From Dendrophyllia cribrosa (Eukaryota; Cnidaria; Anthozoa; Scleractinia; Dendrophylliidae), in assembly GCA_024195265.1 (NCBI GenBank), contig JAJLRJ010000008.1, positions 26,592,932 through 26,656,931 of the forward strand: 64,000 nucleotides of DNA, given 5' to 3'. Both the position numbers and the translations under genes were made by a program. Shown piece by piece: positions 52,920-62,849 of the stretch; the stretch's first letter is position 1, and each line of letters begins with the position of its first letter. The notes under the pieces are model-generated. The model ran no database searches and was not told where the DNA came from. It was given only the letters and a program-made list of their open reading frames with translations.

Positions 52920-53480
52920 ACACAAGTAATAACAAAGGAGAATACAATAGAATAATTCAAATAATTTACAAAGAAAAAGTGGCAGTAAGACCAAAAAGAA
53001 ACTACAAAGCTTATACGTGTTTCGGCCTCCCGTAAGTTGACTTTAGAAATAGTTACATGTAAATTGGTTTGTAACACAGCACTGAGTTGCTAAATAAGTA
53101 AAACTAGTAAGGAAGAAAATAAAATGTTATATTCATAGTTTGCAATAATTTTTTTTAATGGACTTTCTTAAAAGAGTAAATTGAATTAGCATTGGCGATT
53201 TCGCTGTCAAGGGAGTTATAAAATGTGGGTCCTTGGAAAAACCATAGTTAATATTTTAAAAGTGCAATTGTTATGAAACCTGAGAAATGTCTTTGTTCGA
53301 TGTTTTTGTTGTCGTTTTTCAGCCTTAACCGTTCACAACACAATAGATGTTGAACTTTTGTTTGAGCAGCTGACCAATAGAAATGGTGCTATTAAGTTAT
53401 TCAGTCGTAGCGTGTGATCAAAAAACAAAAGATGTGAACAGTCAAGTACAGTTCAACATAAATAATTATTGTTAGTAGCT
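52920..53480 (-). pseudogene. LINE reverse-transcriptase C-terminal and 3' tail remnant
   Basis: The minus strand at about 53245-53155 reads FFQGPTFYNSLDSEIANANSI then YSFKKVH and a stop, the typical end of non-LTR reverse transcriptases (the LWN-L...S...FK pattern). AT-rich 3' untranslated sequence and a T-rich stretch on the plus strand follow to about 52890, consistent with an A-rich LINE tail. Upstream frames are broken. Confidence 0.55.
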
Positions 53481-54790
53481 CCTTTGTTATCGCCATTGAA
53501 GTCTGCAAGGTTTCATAACCAGTCCGTCGATTAACTATGGAAAAGCACAGAAAATTTCTTAACATTTGTTGGACAATAAGGTTGTTGGCTTTGAATAGCT
53601 TTATTTTCAGTCATGATAACCAACAAGTACAAACTATAATAACAACAAAATTGCATCAGAGATCAAAATGTAGTTCTTATTACATTAGATATTTATGACC
53701 AAGTTTTTCATTGGAAAAGACAACATTTATACTGTGCTAAGAAATAAATATAGAAAGAGTAGATGCCTCAATTTACTTATTAATAATCAGAACATAAAAC
53801 TTGTGATTATTTCAAACAGAATCATTCTTATATTAATATAAGGTTTATTTAAAGACATGTACAGTGTAAGAGTCTTTGATTTGATTGTTACAATGTACCT
53901 TGAAAAATGGCAAGTAAAACAAGGAACAGACATCATAAATTTTCAATTTAACTACTCTGGCCCACAAAAAGGAAACAAACAACCGCATTTTTATTAAATT
54001 TTTGCGTGATATGGAATCATGGCTTTAATGCTGCCAAATTTAAACAGGTGCCACGAAGCTCTTCAGAACCTCTAACTTTATTGGCCCTGGGTATCACGAA
54101 GCTCTTTTGTTTCAGGGCTAAGGTCCATTCTTCTGTTGTTTGTTCTATTGTTTTCTCAGCCAATCCTGTGAGGCGTTCCAAGAGCTTCATGCCCACCCAG
54201 TTTAAATGCCAGAATGCATCTCAGAGCAGTCAAGATGAATGGGAAAGAAAGAATTAAAGGGACATAATGTTTACCATAATTTTTTTACTTCAATATTCAC
54301 CATATGTATTTTTAGCTACCGAAAGTAACGGCCACCCTTAAGTTGGGACTCCTTTAAGGCCTGCTAATTCCGAAAGTAACAGGGGACACTACTTTCAGAA
54401 CTCTATGGTATTGTAGTATTATTTAATAATTTTATCAGAAATGGGACATCTTAACTTTATAAAAAATGTTTCATTATTGCGAAAAAAAAAGGTCAAGCAA
54501 ACAATGACCCCCCACTCCCAGTGTTCTTTTATGTTAAACCAGAAATCCCTCAGCACACCAGTGGGTACACCATCATCACGTATCATTAATCAATTTTCTC
54601 GAAGATCTATTTACAGACCTACATTGGGTGCTAACGATATCCACAATCAGAGGCAGTTGCTGTAATCTTCTGTTGTTGTTTCCATAGCACTTCCATGTCA
54701 TCCAGGACATCTGTACGAGATCTGCATTGTCCTCAGATTCCATTTCAATCATCTCTGATTAAAGTGTTGCTGTAACCTTTTCACGGTTCG
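53481..54790. other. intergenic, no supported gene
   Basis: AT-rich. 54100-54190 shares GGTCCATT, TTGTTTGTTCTATTGTT and TCTC blocks with 51178-51230, so it is an interspersed repeat. No coding model is supported. Confidence 0.4.
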
Positions 54791-57700
54791 TTAATTGTTT
54801 TTTTTCTTTTTGGTCAGCTTGTCCAGGATTTCCGCTCTTGATAGGTACCGGTTGTTAATGCACCTTTTATTTTGTGCACCTGTTGACTCGCGCCTGCTTT
54901 TAATTCTTTCTATATGATACTTTGCTTGAATGCAATTTACACAGCTATCTCTATGTGCATTATTTGTCAAGACAAGGCATCTGGATGAGAATATCCTGAC
55001 TTCAGATATCTCAATTTCTTCTCGAAGATCTTGCACTTCATGCCTGATATACAAATCAGGTGAAATGGGCGTGTCAGCAGGTAAATCAAACTTGAAGCCA
55101 TGGCAAAAAGTAGACTTTTCAGCAAAATTTAAAACCAAATGTACTTTGTCCAACAGCTTTCCTTTGTTTAATGCAAACACAAAGCCGGGGAAATCGTTTA
55201 GATTTACTGTTCGCTCGTTGAACTTCAACGACACTGTCACCTCCCTTTTCTCGTTATATTGAAAGTTAACTTCTGTTACCACACGGTGGCCATCGTAAAG
55301 CACGTGTTCCACACGTGAGAAACTGATTGAGTTATCACCGTTTACAGACGTTTGCCAGCCGTCATGTGTAGTATTTGGTAAATCGTCCCATTCACTTACA
55401 CTTGGCTCAGTTGTTACTGTAGAATATTCAGAATTTCTTTTTAAATTGAAATATCCACGCTCTCGCACTCCCCCTTTCGATCTTCGACGTTGAGACTTTA
55501 CAACCTCTCCACTGTTTAGCCACAGCTCTTTTATGGCCTTTGTAATGAGGCGTATTGAGACATCATCAACCAAAATATTCTTCTTTTCTTTTTCGACGTG
55601 GTCGTAGATATCCTGACTATAAGAGAAGGCTTCCTTTTCTACCTTGTAGTTTTGTAATAGCCTATATAAGCATAAAAATGAACCAATGAATTAATATCCT
55701 TCATACACATACATACATACATACATATTTAATAATCCTGGCAGTCGAAAAAAAACATACTGGTGCCACTTCCTCAACTGCAACGAGAAGCTATATAGGA
55801 TATTAAGAATGGTAGTGAAAAAAAAAAAAAGAATAAATAAATATAGAAGTAAATAGATTACATTATTATATTATCTACAATAATAAAATATCACACCACT
55901 GCACAATATTGTCTTATAGATGGCAAAGCCTTCCTTTGAAAAACAGCAGCAAAGATGTGTCTAAACTTGTATGGGTGGTCCCTGGTGAGAATCTTTAAAG
56001 GATCTTTAAGGATCCTTAAAGATCTGCATGAGGATCTGTGAGGATCTAACTGAGGATCTTAATAAAGATCCTCAATAATCTTGCAAAGATCTTCAAGAAT
56101 CCTTTAAATTCTTGCAAAGATCTTCAAGGATCCTTTAAGTTCCTGCAAAGTCCCTGCAAAGATCTTCAAGGATCCTTTAAGTTCCTGCAAAAACCTTCAA
56201 GGATCTTTAAAGATCTTCAAAGATCTTGGCAAGATCCTTCAAAGGATCTTATTAAGATCCTTGAAAGGATATTTTGCTAGGATCCTTTCAAGATCTTCAT
56301 CAATTCCTTGAGGATCTTTGTAAAAAATACTACTGACAATAAATTGCAGATGAAGAATCTTTGACGATCTTTTAAAAATCCTGGGAAGATCCTTTAAAGA
56401 TCTTTATCTTTAAGGATCTTTGACAGGCCTTTGAAGATCTTCAAAGATCCCTGAAGATCCTGTGAGGATTTTCACCAGGGCTTAGAACAAGTGCTGCAAT
56501 AGGCTATGTTGACTGATGGATGGTGGAATTGGGGGGGGGGGGGGGGGGGGTACTCAACAAAGTTTGTACAGGGATGCTCCACCCCAAGGTCCAAACCCTT
56601 ATCAATCAATCAATCAATCAATCAAATCTTTATTTATACACGGTTAAAAATATCAGTATTTACAATATAAAAAAGCAATTCACTGTTTTACATATTTGCT
56701 GTGTGAGAGTCCGATAGGGAAAACCATTCACCGATACCTTTTTTAAAAAGGCTCAATGATTGAGTTGTTCTTAGTTCCTCTAGAAGGTTATTCCACAGGA
56801 AAGCTTCACTATAGCTAAAGCTTCGCTTTAGGTAGTCAGTTCTCGGCTTAGGTAATGCCAATCTTTGTTTAGCGTCACAGAAAAGGTACCCCTTTCATAT
56901 ACAGGGGTGTAGCTACGAAAGCACTAAGCAGGCTCATTAACATGCCCAACTGGTTTTTCTGGCTTGTGCAACTTCAAAATCACCCCAAGTCTTCGTTTTC
57001 TAGTGAAATTTCAGCTGGTGATAATTTCTCTTTCAGCTGGTGAAATTAGCCGGCAGCCGGCTCTTAGCTACATCCCTGCATATAGCCTTTAAGTGCCTCT
57101 GTTCGATACATTTTGAAAGGCTCTTTTTATAATACTTAAATGGCAGTTTTCCCTACCCTTTTTTATAATTCAATTCATGTTTTCCCTACCCTTTCCTATA
57201 CTTTGTTAAATCCCTACCCTTTCATATACTTCAACTTGTGAAATCCCTACCCTTTCATATACCTCCAGTCTCACAAAGGTATACATGTAGGAGTACCCCC
57301 ACTCCCCGGGTTGCAACGCTTTAATCCGCTTTAATAGGTAGCGACGGACCTTAAGAGTGTCCCAGACAAGCGACTGCTGCATGGAAGTAACACTGGAAAA
57401 TCTTCAGTAGTCTGAACAGACAAATGTTATAGCAGATTGTTGTACAGCTTCCAGTGCATTATATGCTGTCTTTCAACGGAATTCCATGCAGTTGATGCAT
57501 ATTCTACATGAGGTCTTACAAGGGAATTGTACGCCTGGGTCTTAACATCAGGGCGTAACATGTCGATAATTTCGATTGTCGATAAAAATCGATCGTTGTC
57601 GATTGAATTTGATACTAATCAATCAACAAATATCGGAAATCGATAAAAGTCGATCACCCAATTTCTTGTGATTATCAATTTTGATCGATTTTCGATGTTA

Positions 57701-58817
57701 CAGATTGATTTTGATCGACAAGTATCGAAATATAAAAAACAAAGTTGGCGAACGCGGATTAACGAAGCAGGATCAGCTATGTCAAGACTTTATTTTACCG
57801 ATTTTACACTGTAATATTGGAAGCTCAAATAAACACAAGCAGAAATCAGAAACTACTCTTTTCTTCCAGTAAAAGTGATTCATTTTCATGTCAAATCATT
57901 TTACGTCTTATCAGTGATTTATGCATCTCAGTGACGTGCTGCTTCTTGATCGCCACCTTCTGTCACGCTGTGTCTCAGGGGTCAGGTATTAAAACAGGAC
58001 ATGATCGATTGACACGATCAAGCTCGGACATATAAAAAACATGGTCCCGGTCCACATTTTTTTGGGTCCATCAAGCGCTGAACGAACCACTGTTTATCTT
58101 GGTTTATCATTTCTCAAGGTAATTATTGGATTATACAATGAATAACAAACCACTTGGTTGCTCAGTTTTTTTTTTTATGTAACTTGATTGCCATAAAGAT
58201 TTACTTCAGAGCAGTTTATACTTTCATGGTAAAGTCGTTCGAGCTATTATTAGTTTGGTTAATTTCATAGCCATGAAAATCTTGTGAAGCAGCAAAATAA
58301 ATCTTTTCAGATCAAATCTCCGACGTATGTTGTTTATTATAGGTGTTATCAGAAGCGTTATCATTATGCGTTTTGCTTCTCCCTGCCTTCTGTCACGCTG
58401 TGTCACGCTGCTTCTCTGTCCCGCTCCCCTTGCAGAAAAAAAAACCTAGTCCTATCGGTATTGTCAATCGACAAGTTTACATGTAATTTGTCGATAAAAA
58501 TCGATAATCAGTTTAAAATCTTGTGATTATCGACTTTTATCGACAAATTAAACTTGTCGATTGACAATTATCGACAAATATCGAGTACTATCGACTTATC
58601 GACTACGTTTTCGATGATCGATTTCGATCGACATGTTACGCCAGGCTGCTTTGCGTGAAGTTTCTACGTAGTGTAGTCATCGTGAGAGAGAGTTTTGACT
58701 CGGGAAAAAGTTAACTTACCAAGCTTTAACAGACACCAATATCTGGTCAGAAATCGTTCCAATTTTCCGCTTCTTAATAACGTTTCCTTCGTCATTTGAT
58801 TTAAGCGTGGACAACAT
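54791..58817 (-). CDS. unknown protein with RFX-like winged-helix N-terminus, 2 exons, 322 aa
   Basis: Exon 1 is 58817-58720 (ATG start), exon 2 55661-54791, joined in phase 2 across a GT-AG intron to give 969 nt. The split codon forms the Trp of KAWLLQNYKVEKE. Residues about 28-100 follow the layout of RFX DNA-binding domains as I know them: W-L-x-x-N-Y, an aromatic/Ser stretch with IYDHVEK, LITKAIKELW, a basic turn (SQRRRSKGGV) and GYFNLKR. The rest (100-322) is unknown. It has a beta-rich middle and, near the end, CVNCIQAKYHIERIKSRRE with a CxxC pair, then NNRYLSRAEILDKL and a Lys-rich stop. Full-length RFX proteins are much larger and share nothing else visible. The 3 kb intron is filled with transposons. 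It could be a domesticated or transposon-derived DNA-binding protein. Exon joining is inferred. Confidence 0.6.
55981..56479. mobile_element. GATC-rich TIR element, about 500 bp
   Basis: CCTGGTGAGAATCTTT and AGGATTTTCACCAGG are inverted ends. Between them the DNA is an irregular array of AAGATC, GGATCTT, GATCCTTAA and AGGATCC blocks, giving dozens of GATC sites in under 500 bp. It is non-coding. Confidence 0.65.
56602..56884 (-). pseudogene. LINE (CR1/L2-like) reverse-transcriptase tail, 5' truncated
   Basis: The minus strand reads LPKPRTDYLKRSFSYSEAFL then WNNLLEELRTTQSLSLFKK and ends in a stop near 56686. This is the characteristic end of CR1/L2-type reverse transcriptases. The 3' end is a (GATT)n repeat (plus strand AATC at 56602-56627). 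It is inserted in the GGGTACTC element. Confidence 0.7.
56902..57078. mobile_element. CAGGGG-type MITE, copy C (177 bp)
   Basis: CAGGGGTGTAGCTAC and TTAGCTACATCCCTG ends with CATATA directly repeated on both sides. The interior differs from copies A and B, but the ends match. It has landed in a TTTCATATAC unit of the host element. Confidence 0.8.
57323..57545 (-). pseudogene. LINE reverse-transcriptase fragment
   Basis: The minus strand reads VKTQAYNSLVRPHVEYASTA then WNSVE, shifts frame, and continues AVQQSAITFVCSDY, an in-frame stop, RFSSVTSMQQSLVWDTLKV and RRYLLKR. The LVRPHVEYAS.AWN and TLKVRRY patterns are typical of CR1/L2-type elements. Frame breaks show decay. It is probably the upstream part of, or a sibling to, the tail at 56602. 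Confidence 0.7.
57550..58644. mobile_element. TCGAT-rich TIR element, about 1.1 kb
   Basis: GGCGTAACATGTCGAT and ATCGACATGTTACGCC are inverted ends. Both subterminal regions (about 57565-57740 and 58455-58630) are arrays of TCGATAAAAATCGAT-like palindromes. The centre is ordinary and has no transposase. It sits about 75 bp from the exon 1 donor of the RFX-like gene. Confidence 0.75.
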
Positions 58818-58857
58818 TTCGATTCCTTTCCCTGTTCCAGATCATTCTCGTCCCCAG

Positions 58858-58946
58858 AGCCGCTTGGCCCTCTTAACCGCTGGAGCCTAAATACAAGGAC
58901 CCTAACGAGGCTCCGGCGGTTAGGGCCAAGCTGAGGGCCAAGCGGC
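58858..58946. repeat. imperfect inverted repeat
   Basis: GCCGCTTGGCCCT, TTAACCGC and GGAGCCT mirror AGGCTCC, GCGGTTAGGGCCAAGC and GGGCCAAGCGGC. It lies just upstream of the RFX-like gene start and could be foldback repeat or promoter-proximal structure. Confidence 0.6.
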
Positions 58947-59032
58947 GCTAGGCACGCTGGCGTGCGTTTCTCGAAAGTCCAGGAAACTGCCATATAAAAA
59001 TGACGTGGGTGCTCGTCTATGGAAGGCCAAAT

Positions 59033-59250
59033 GGTGCAAAATTCAAGAACTCTAATTTGATCACATTCAAGGTTAGGATAACTATCACATTCAACAACCA
59101 CATTCACATTCAACATATCTAAATTAATCAATTTCAACGGTCATTTCGATCACATTCAACAAGCACATCACATTCAACAAGCACATTCACATTCAACATA
59201 TGTAAATTATCAATCACATTCAACAGACATCTCGATCACATTCAAGAACA
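59033..59250 (+). repeat. degenerate CACATTCAACA minisatellite
   Basis: Repeated ATCACATTCAACAAGCACATT-type units, spaced by 10-40 bases, about a dozen copies of CACATTCAA in 220 bp. Confidence 0.7.
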
Positions 59251-59481
59251 TTTTTAATTTAAATGTCAACATATCCCATAATGTTTTGCGCTACTGTCGA
59301 CGCAAAATAGACAGGCTGAACACGACTCCCACTCGCCTTTAAATCACAGCTATGAATTTGTTCTCTTCAATTATATTGACCTTTTGATCTCGGCGGATCT
59401 CAAATTGATAGCCGGGAGGATTTCATGCTGTCCAGGGCCGTTAAAATTATATTATTTCTTTATGCATTGTTCAGTGCTAGC

Positions 59482-59655
59482 ACAATTGGCATACATTGCG
59501 GTTTCTTTGGCTCACTTTTGTTGCAAGATAAATACTCAGTATCGGCTAAAGTTTGTTATCGCTTTGAAAGCGCTAGGATTGTTAAATTTCTCAGGCCGTG
59601 ATTTAGTGTCTTGCAACAAAAGTGAGCCGAAGAAACCGCAATGTATGCCAATAGA
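59482..59655. repeat. foldback element with 44 bp arms
   Basis: CAATTGGCATACATTGCGG continues into TTTCTTTGGCTCACTTTTG, and the complement is at 59609-59652 with few mismatches. It is probably a MITE. Confidence 0.75.
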
Positions 59656-59704
59656 GCTTGCATCGTACAGCGGCATATAAAATAAATAATATAATTCTAG
59701 GTTG

Positions 59705-59880
59705 TTACGAAAACTAAGACCCCGAAAACTAAGACCTAAGACCCAAGACCCCGAAGGGTGTTACTAAAACGAGTAACGCAGTAACGAGTAACGAGTAACG
59801 GAGTACAAGGGAAAACGAGTAACGGCAAAAATATTCGAGGGGTAAATAAAATAAAACGAGTAACGAGAAAAAAAATAAAA
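59705..59880 (+). repeat. tandem AACTAAGACC and AACGAGTAACG repeats
   Basis: Two adjacent short tandem families: AAACTAAGACC units (59710-59750) and AACGAGTAACG units (59775-59870). Confidence 0.7.
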
Positions 59881-61380
59881 GGTATAAAATAATAAGAATG
59901 TTAAATTTAAGAAATTTAAGTAAAGGGGCAGTAAATTGACATTACCGTTTTATAGCGCATTTTGCTTGAGCTTTTCGAAGACGGCATGTGACAGTTTGCA
60001 CAAAGTGTTTTTCTCTATTTGTTGTACTGCTGACTCATTAAACCTCGGGCTCACAAGTCGTAATTCTGTAATTTTACCTTTGTACGGACCATTGTCTATG
60101 GTCTTACGAACTTATTAGGAACATCGCACGGCTTTAATCTCCAGAACTATATACATATATATACATCTACGATCATGGAGGTAGGTGCAGGTTATGATTG
60201 TAAATGTATCTCCGGGGAGTCCCGTATGACAAGAGCCGTTGGCATGCAGAGACCACAAAACCACATTTTCTGAGACACAACAGTGAGTAACCGAAATTTA
60301 TTCTTGTCCTTATGATTATGTAAACGGGATAGTTAAATTAAACCGTGCATAATCGTCAACATTATCGAACATTAACAATAATAAAGGCTAGCCTAAACAT
60401 GAAACAAAACGCCACCTGTGCATAAATCAAACAAATTACAGAAATTAGGCCTGGTGTTACACAGTCACTTCTCGGTTAATAAAAACCACAACGTATGAGC
60501 TACTTATGATATTTAGGGCCTGTTTTCAAGTATGGTTGTACCTTAGCAGTCAAAACAAACTTTTCCAGTAAAGGCAGTAAATTAATTTCATTAGATAAGG
60601 GAAAATTACCCAGTTTATATATAAAAAGAAACATCGTGTGCCTTACTTGCAAAATTAAAGCAAAAAACAAGTTATTATAGCTGCTCTGTGAACACTTCTA
60701 GAGTTGCGACAGCTAATAAGGCCTTAAGGTTGGCAGTTATACTGGGTTTTCCCCTTTACTCATAAACAAGCAATAACACTCAACAACACAACGCGAGGAA
60801 CATAAACCTGAAGGCAACACCTTTGCCTTGCGGTAAAATTATTGAACTATTTGTTTACCCAAATTGTTTTACGTAAGGGGCCAACCATTTAACTTTTGAG
60901 GGGGGGATTTTGAAAAACAAATTCCTGCAAGGGCTTGTTGTGGGAAAAAATTGAATGCAGCAGGAAAAAGGTAGAACAAAATTCTTGCACTGCTGCATAC
61001 AAGAAAAATTAATGCTGCAAAGGAAACATATGAAACTCCTTGTTAACAAAAGGTCTATCATATTTCCGACGACCACGCCCACAAATAAGCTCACTCAAAT
61101 ATTTGGGAATTTTGTAGTTTTTCGTTCAGTGCGAATTCCTTGTGAATATTCATGCTTGGTTACCAATGATTTATGAAACATACACATTTAATGCATCTTT
61201 GCTTCACTTGTTCGATCTGAAAAGAATAAAACAAGTCACGGACTTTGGAGGTTACTTTTGGCAAGTTCAGTCAATTTTATAAGGCCTCGCGTTGGTGGGA
61301 CAGGACCTGGCGAGGAAAACTGGGTAATAGCGTCTCAATGCACGCTGGGATTGACTGGTTACCTCAAGATTCGGATAGAA
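59881..61380. other. intergenic, no supported gene
   Basis: No supported gene. A transposon-end-like block AAGGGGCCAACCATTTAAC then TTTTGAGGGGGGG at 60877-60908 resembles the complement of 62815-62840. The rest is unremarkable AT-rich DNA. Confidence 0.4.
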
Positions 61381-61387
61381 TATAAAA
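61381..61387 (+). promoter_or_regulatory. TATA box
   Basis: TATAAAA at the expected distance (about 60 bases) upstream of the ATG at 61445, which places a start site near 61410 and a short leader. Confidence 0.6.
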
Positions 61388-61444
61388 TTGCCCGTGTTTT
61401 GGTGTGCGATTCATAAATATTCGTCAAGATTTAGTCACGGACCC

Positions 61445-61590
61445 ATGGCTTTCAAGTTTCACTGGGTGCTCGTTTTGCTTGTGTTGTTATTTTCGGTTCA
61501 AAGGGGTAAAGCAGCTGGGGATGATTCCGAAGGAGCAGAAGGCAGTTCATCAGACGATTCTTTTTACTCGTTCACATACGAAATAAACAA
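61445..61590 (+). CDS. first coding exon of a secreted acidic protein (partial)
   Basis: ATG at 61445 opens MAFKFHWVLVLLVLLFSVQ, a textbook signal peptide with predicted cleavage after GKA (residue 23). AGDDSEGAEGSSSDDSFYSF follows, an acidic Ser-rich start of the mature chain. The exon ends EIN plus AA at a strong GTGAGT donor (61591), phase 2. A TATA box precedes it. No further exons were found up to the window end. Acidic Ser/Asp-rich secreted proteins in corals include skeletal matrix and mucus components, but too little is visible to assign one. Confidence 0.6.
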
Positions 61591-61767
61591 GTGAGTGTCG
61601 ATAAAATTTCGTGAGCTGTTTATTTCAATTTTAAAGGCTGCGATGAGACATCGAGGCTCGATCAGTATAAAAACATTTCTTCTACATCACCTTCATACGT
61701 ATTCGTGACTGGTTAGCGCGAAATTTGTTTCCTTACTAAATCAGTGTCAAGCATAAAATCCTTGCAC

Positions 61768-62365
61768 CAGGGCTCGAAATAATTTTTGTAGAGTCTCCGG
61801 TCACGATGACCGGCCAAGTAAGTTTTAGTTCGGGTGAGTGTCGTTTCTTGCCGGTCAAATATATATGAATAAATAACTCTTAAAACAGGCAGTAACAGGG
61901 CTGACAGGGGCCCATGAAACGAAATTAATGTTGTTATAACTTTGTGTTTATATTACACAAGCCGCTTGGAAAACACTACAAAAATGCCACAAAACATTAC
62001 ATTATAATTTTATGATACTCTGGGCTATGGAAATAATTTGTAAACAGGAGGAAATAAACTACAAAATGAAATTGGGAAACTAACTAATTTCAAGTGTGCG
62101 AACTCCGATGTCTGTTTTATCACGCGAATTGTAAACAAAGGTTTCGAGTCAAAGTTCAGTATTAAATACAAACGAAGTGTATTAATTGCTGATAGTAAAC
62201 AACTGAACAGCATGGATACTTTCGTCTATTTCAGTACAATCGAATGTGACCGATCAACATGACAGGAAAGACGCGAAATTTTGACCGGTCAAATCCCCAA
62301 TCAGTCCGGACATTGTGCGATGATAATGACCGCGGCCGTTATTTCGACACTGATTTCGAGCCCTG
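61768..62365. mobile_element. CAGGGCTCGAAAT-type MITE, about 600 bp
   Basis: CAGGGCTCGAAAT and ATTTCGAGCCCTG are inverted ends. TGCAC is repeated directly on both sides (61763-61767, 62366-62370), a 5 bp duplication. The interior has GACCGG(C/T)CAA blocks near both ends. It lies in the first intron of the gene at 61445. Confidence 0.85.
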
Positions 62366-62754
62366 TGCACTCGATAAAATATATTTACCATGTTTATTTT
62401 TTCCGGGCACTTTCCTCATTTACATCTTATCCATGGAGAACGAAAATAATGAGGGTAAATGAGTCAGCCATAGCGGCAGTTGTAAAAAGAAACTTGTAAG
62501 TATTCGTTGATAAGCCTTTCCTGTGGACGTGACTGCCGTTTGGTTCTTTCCGCCGTCTTGAATTGGATATGTTGCGCATGCGAACTGGGAAACTCTACTC
62601 ACTACTTCGTGTATGATCACTAGATATCAAATGTTCCGCGTTGTATGACAAGAGTTTGATATGAATATTCTGTAGTGCATTTCGGAGGGAAAAAAGTATC
62701 CTGCCCACCAGGTTGCCAGAAAAAAATAACTTGCTCACCAAAAAACACCACCCA

Positions 62755-62765
62755 CCCCCCCCCCC

Positions 62766-62815
<50 letters not shown>
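62755..62815 (-). repeat. poly-C/poly-G tract (11 + 49 bases)
   Basis: Eleven C, one A, then 49 uninterrupted C. It is followed by TCAAAAGTTAAATTGTCAGC then CCCTA, which looks like the end of a transposon whose G-run has expanded. Confidence 0.9.
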
Positions 62816-62817
<2 letters not shown>

Positions 62818-62849
62818 AAAAGTTAAATTGTCAGCCCCTAACTAGTACT

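Larger units (their letters stand above)
56530..57310. mobile_element. GGGTACTC-type element with two nested insertions
   Basis: The left end is a 20-G run then TACTCAACAAAGTTTGTACA; the right end is AGGAGTACCCCC. The inner part has repeated CCCTACCCTTTCATATAC. Inside are a LINE tail (56602-56884) and a CAGGGG-type MITE (56902-57078). A relative is at 24480-24830 (GTACGGGATGCTCCGCCCC). Confidence 0.65.

Noticed and set aside
58664..59137. 157-codon minus-strand frame across the start of the RFX-like gene
   Set aside because: It uses a different frame from the one that splices in phase to 55661. Its reading of that region (MTKETLLRSG...) gives a phase that leads to an immediate stop in exon 2.
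60877..62840. AGGGGCCAACC / GTCAGCCCCTA blocks as ends of one 2 kb transposon
   Set aside because: The inner flanks differ in detail and the interval would contain a TATA-driven gene exon. More likely two separate end fragments.
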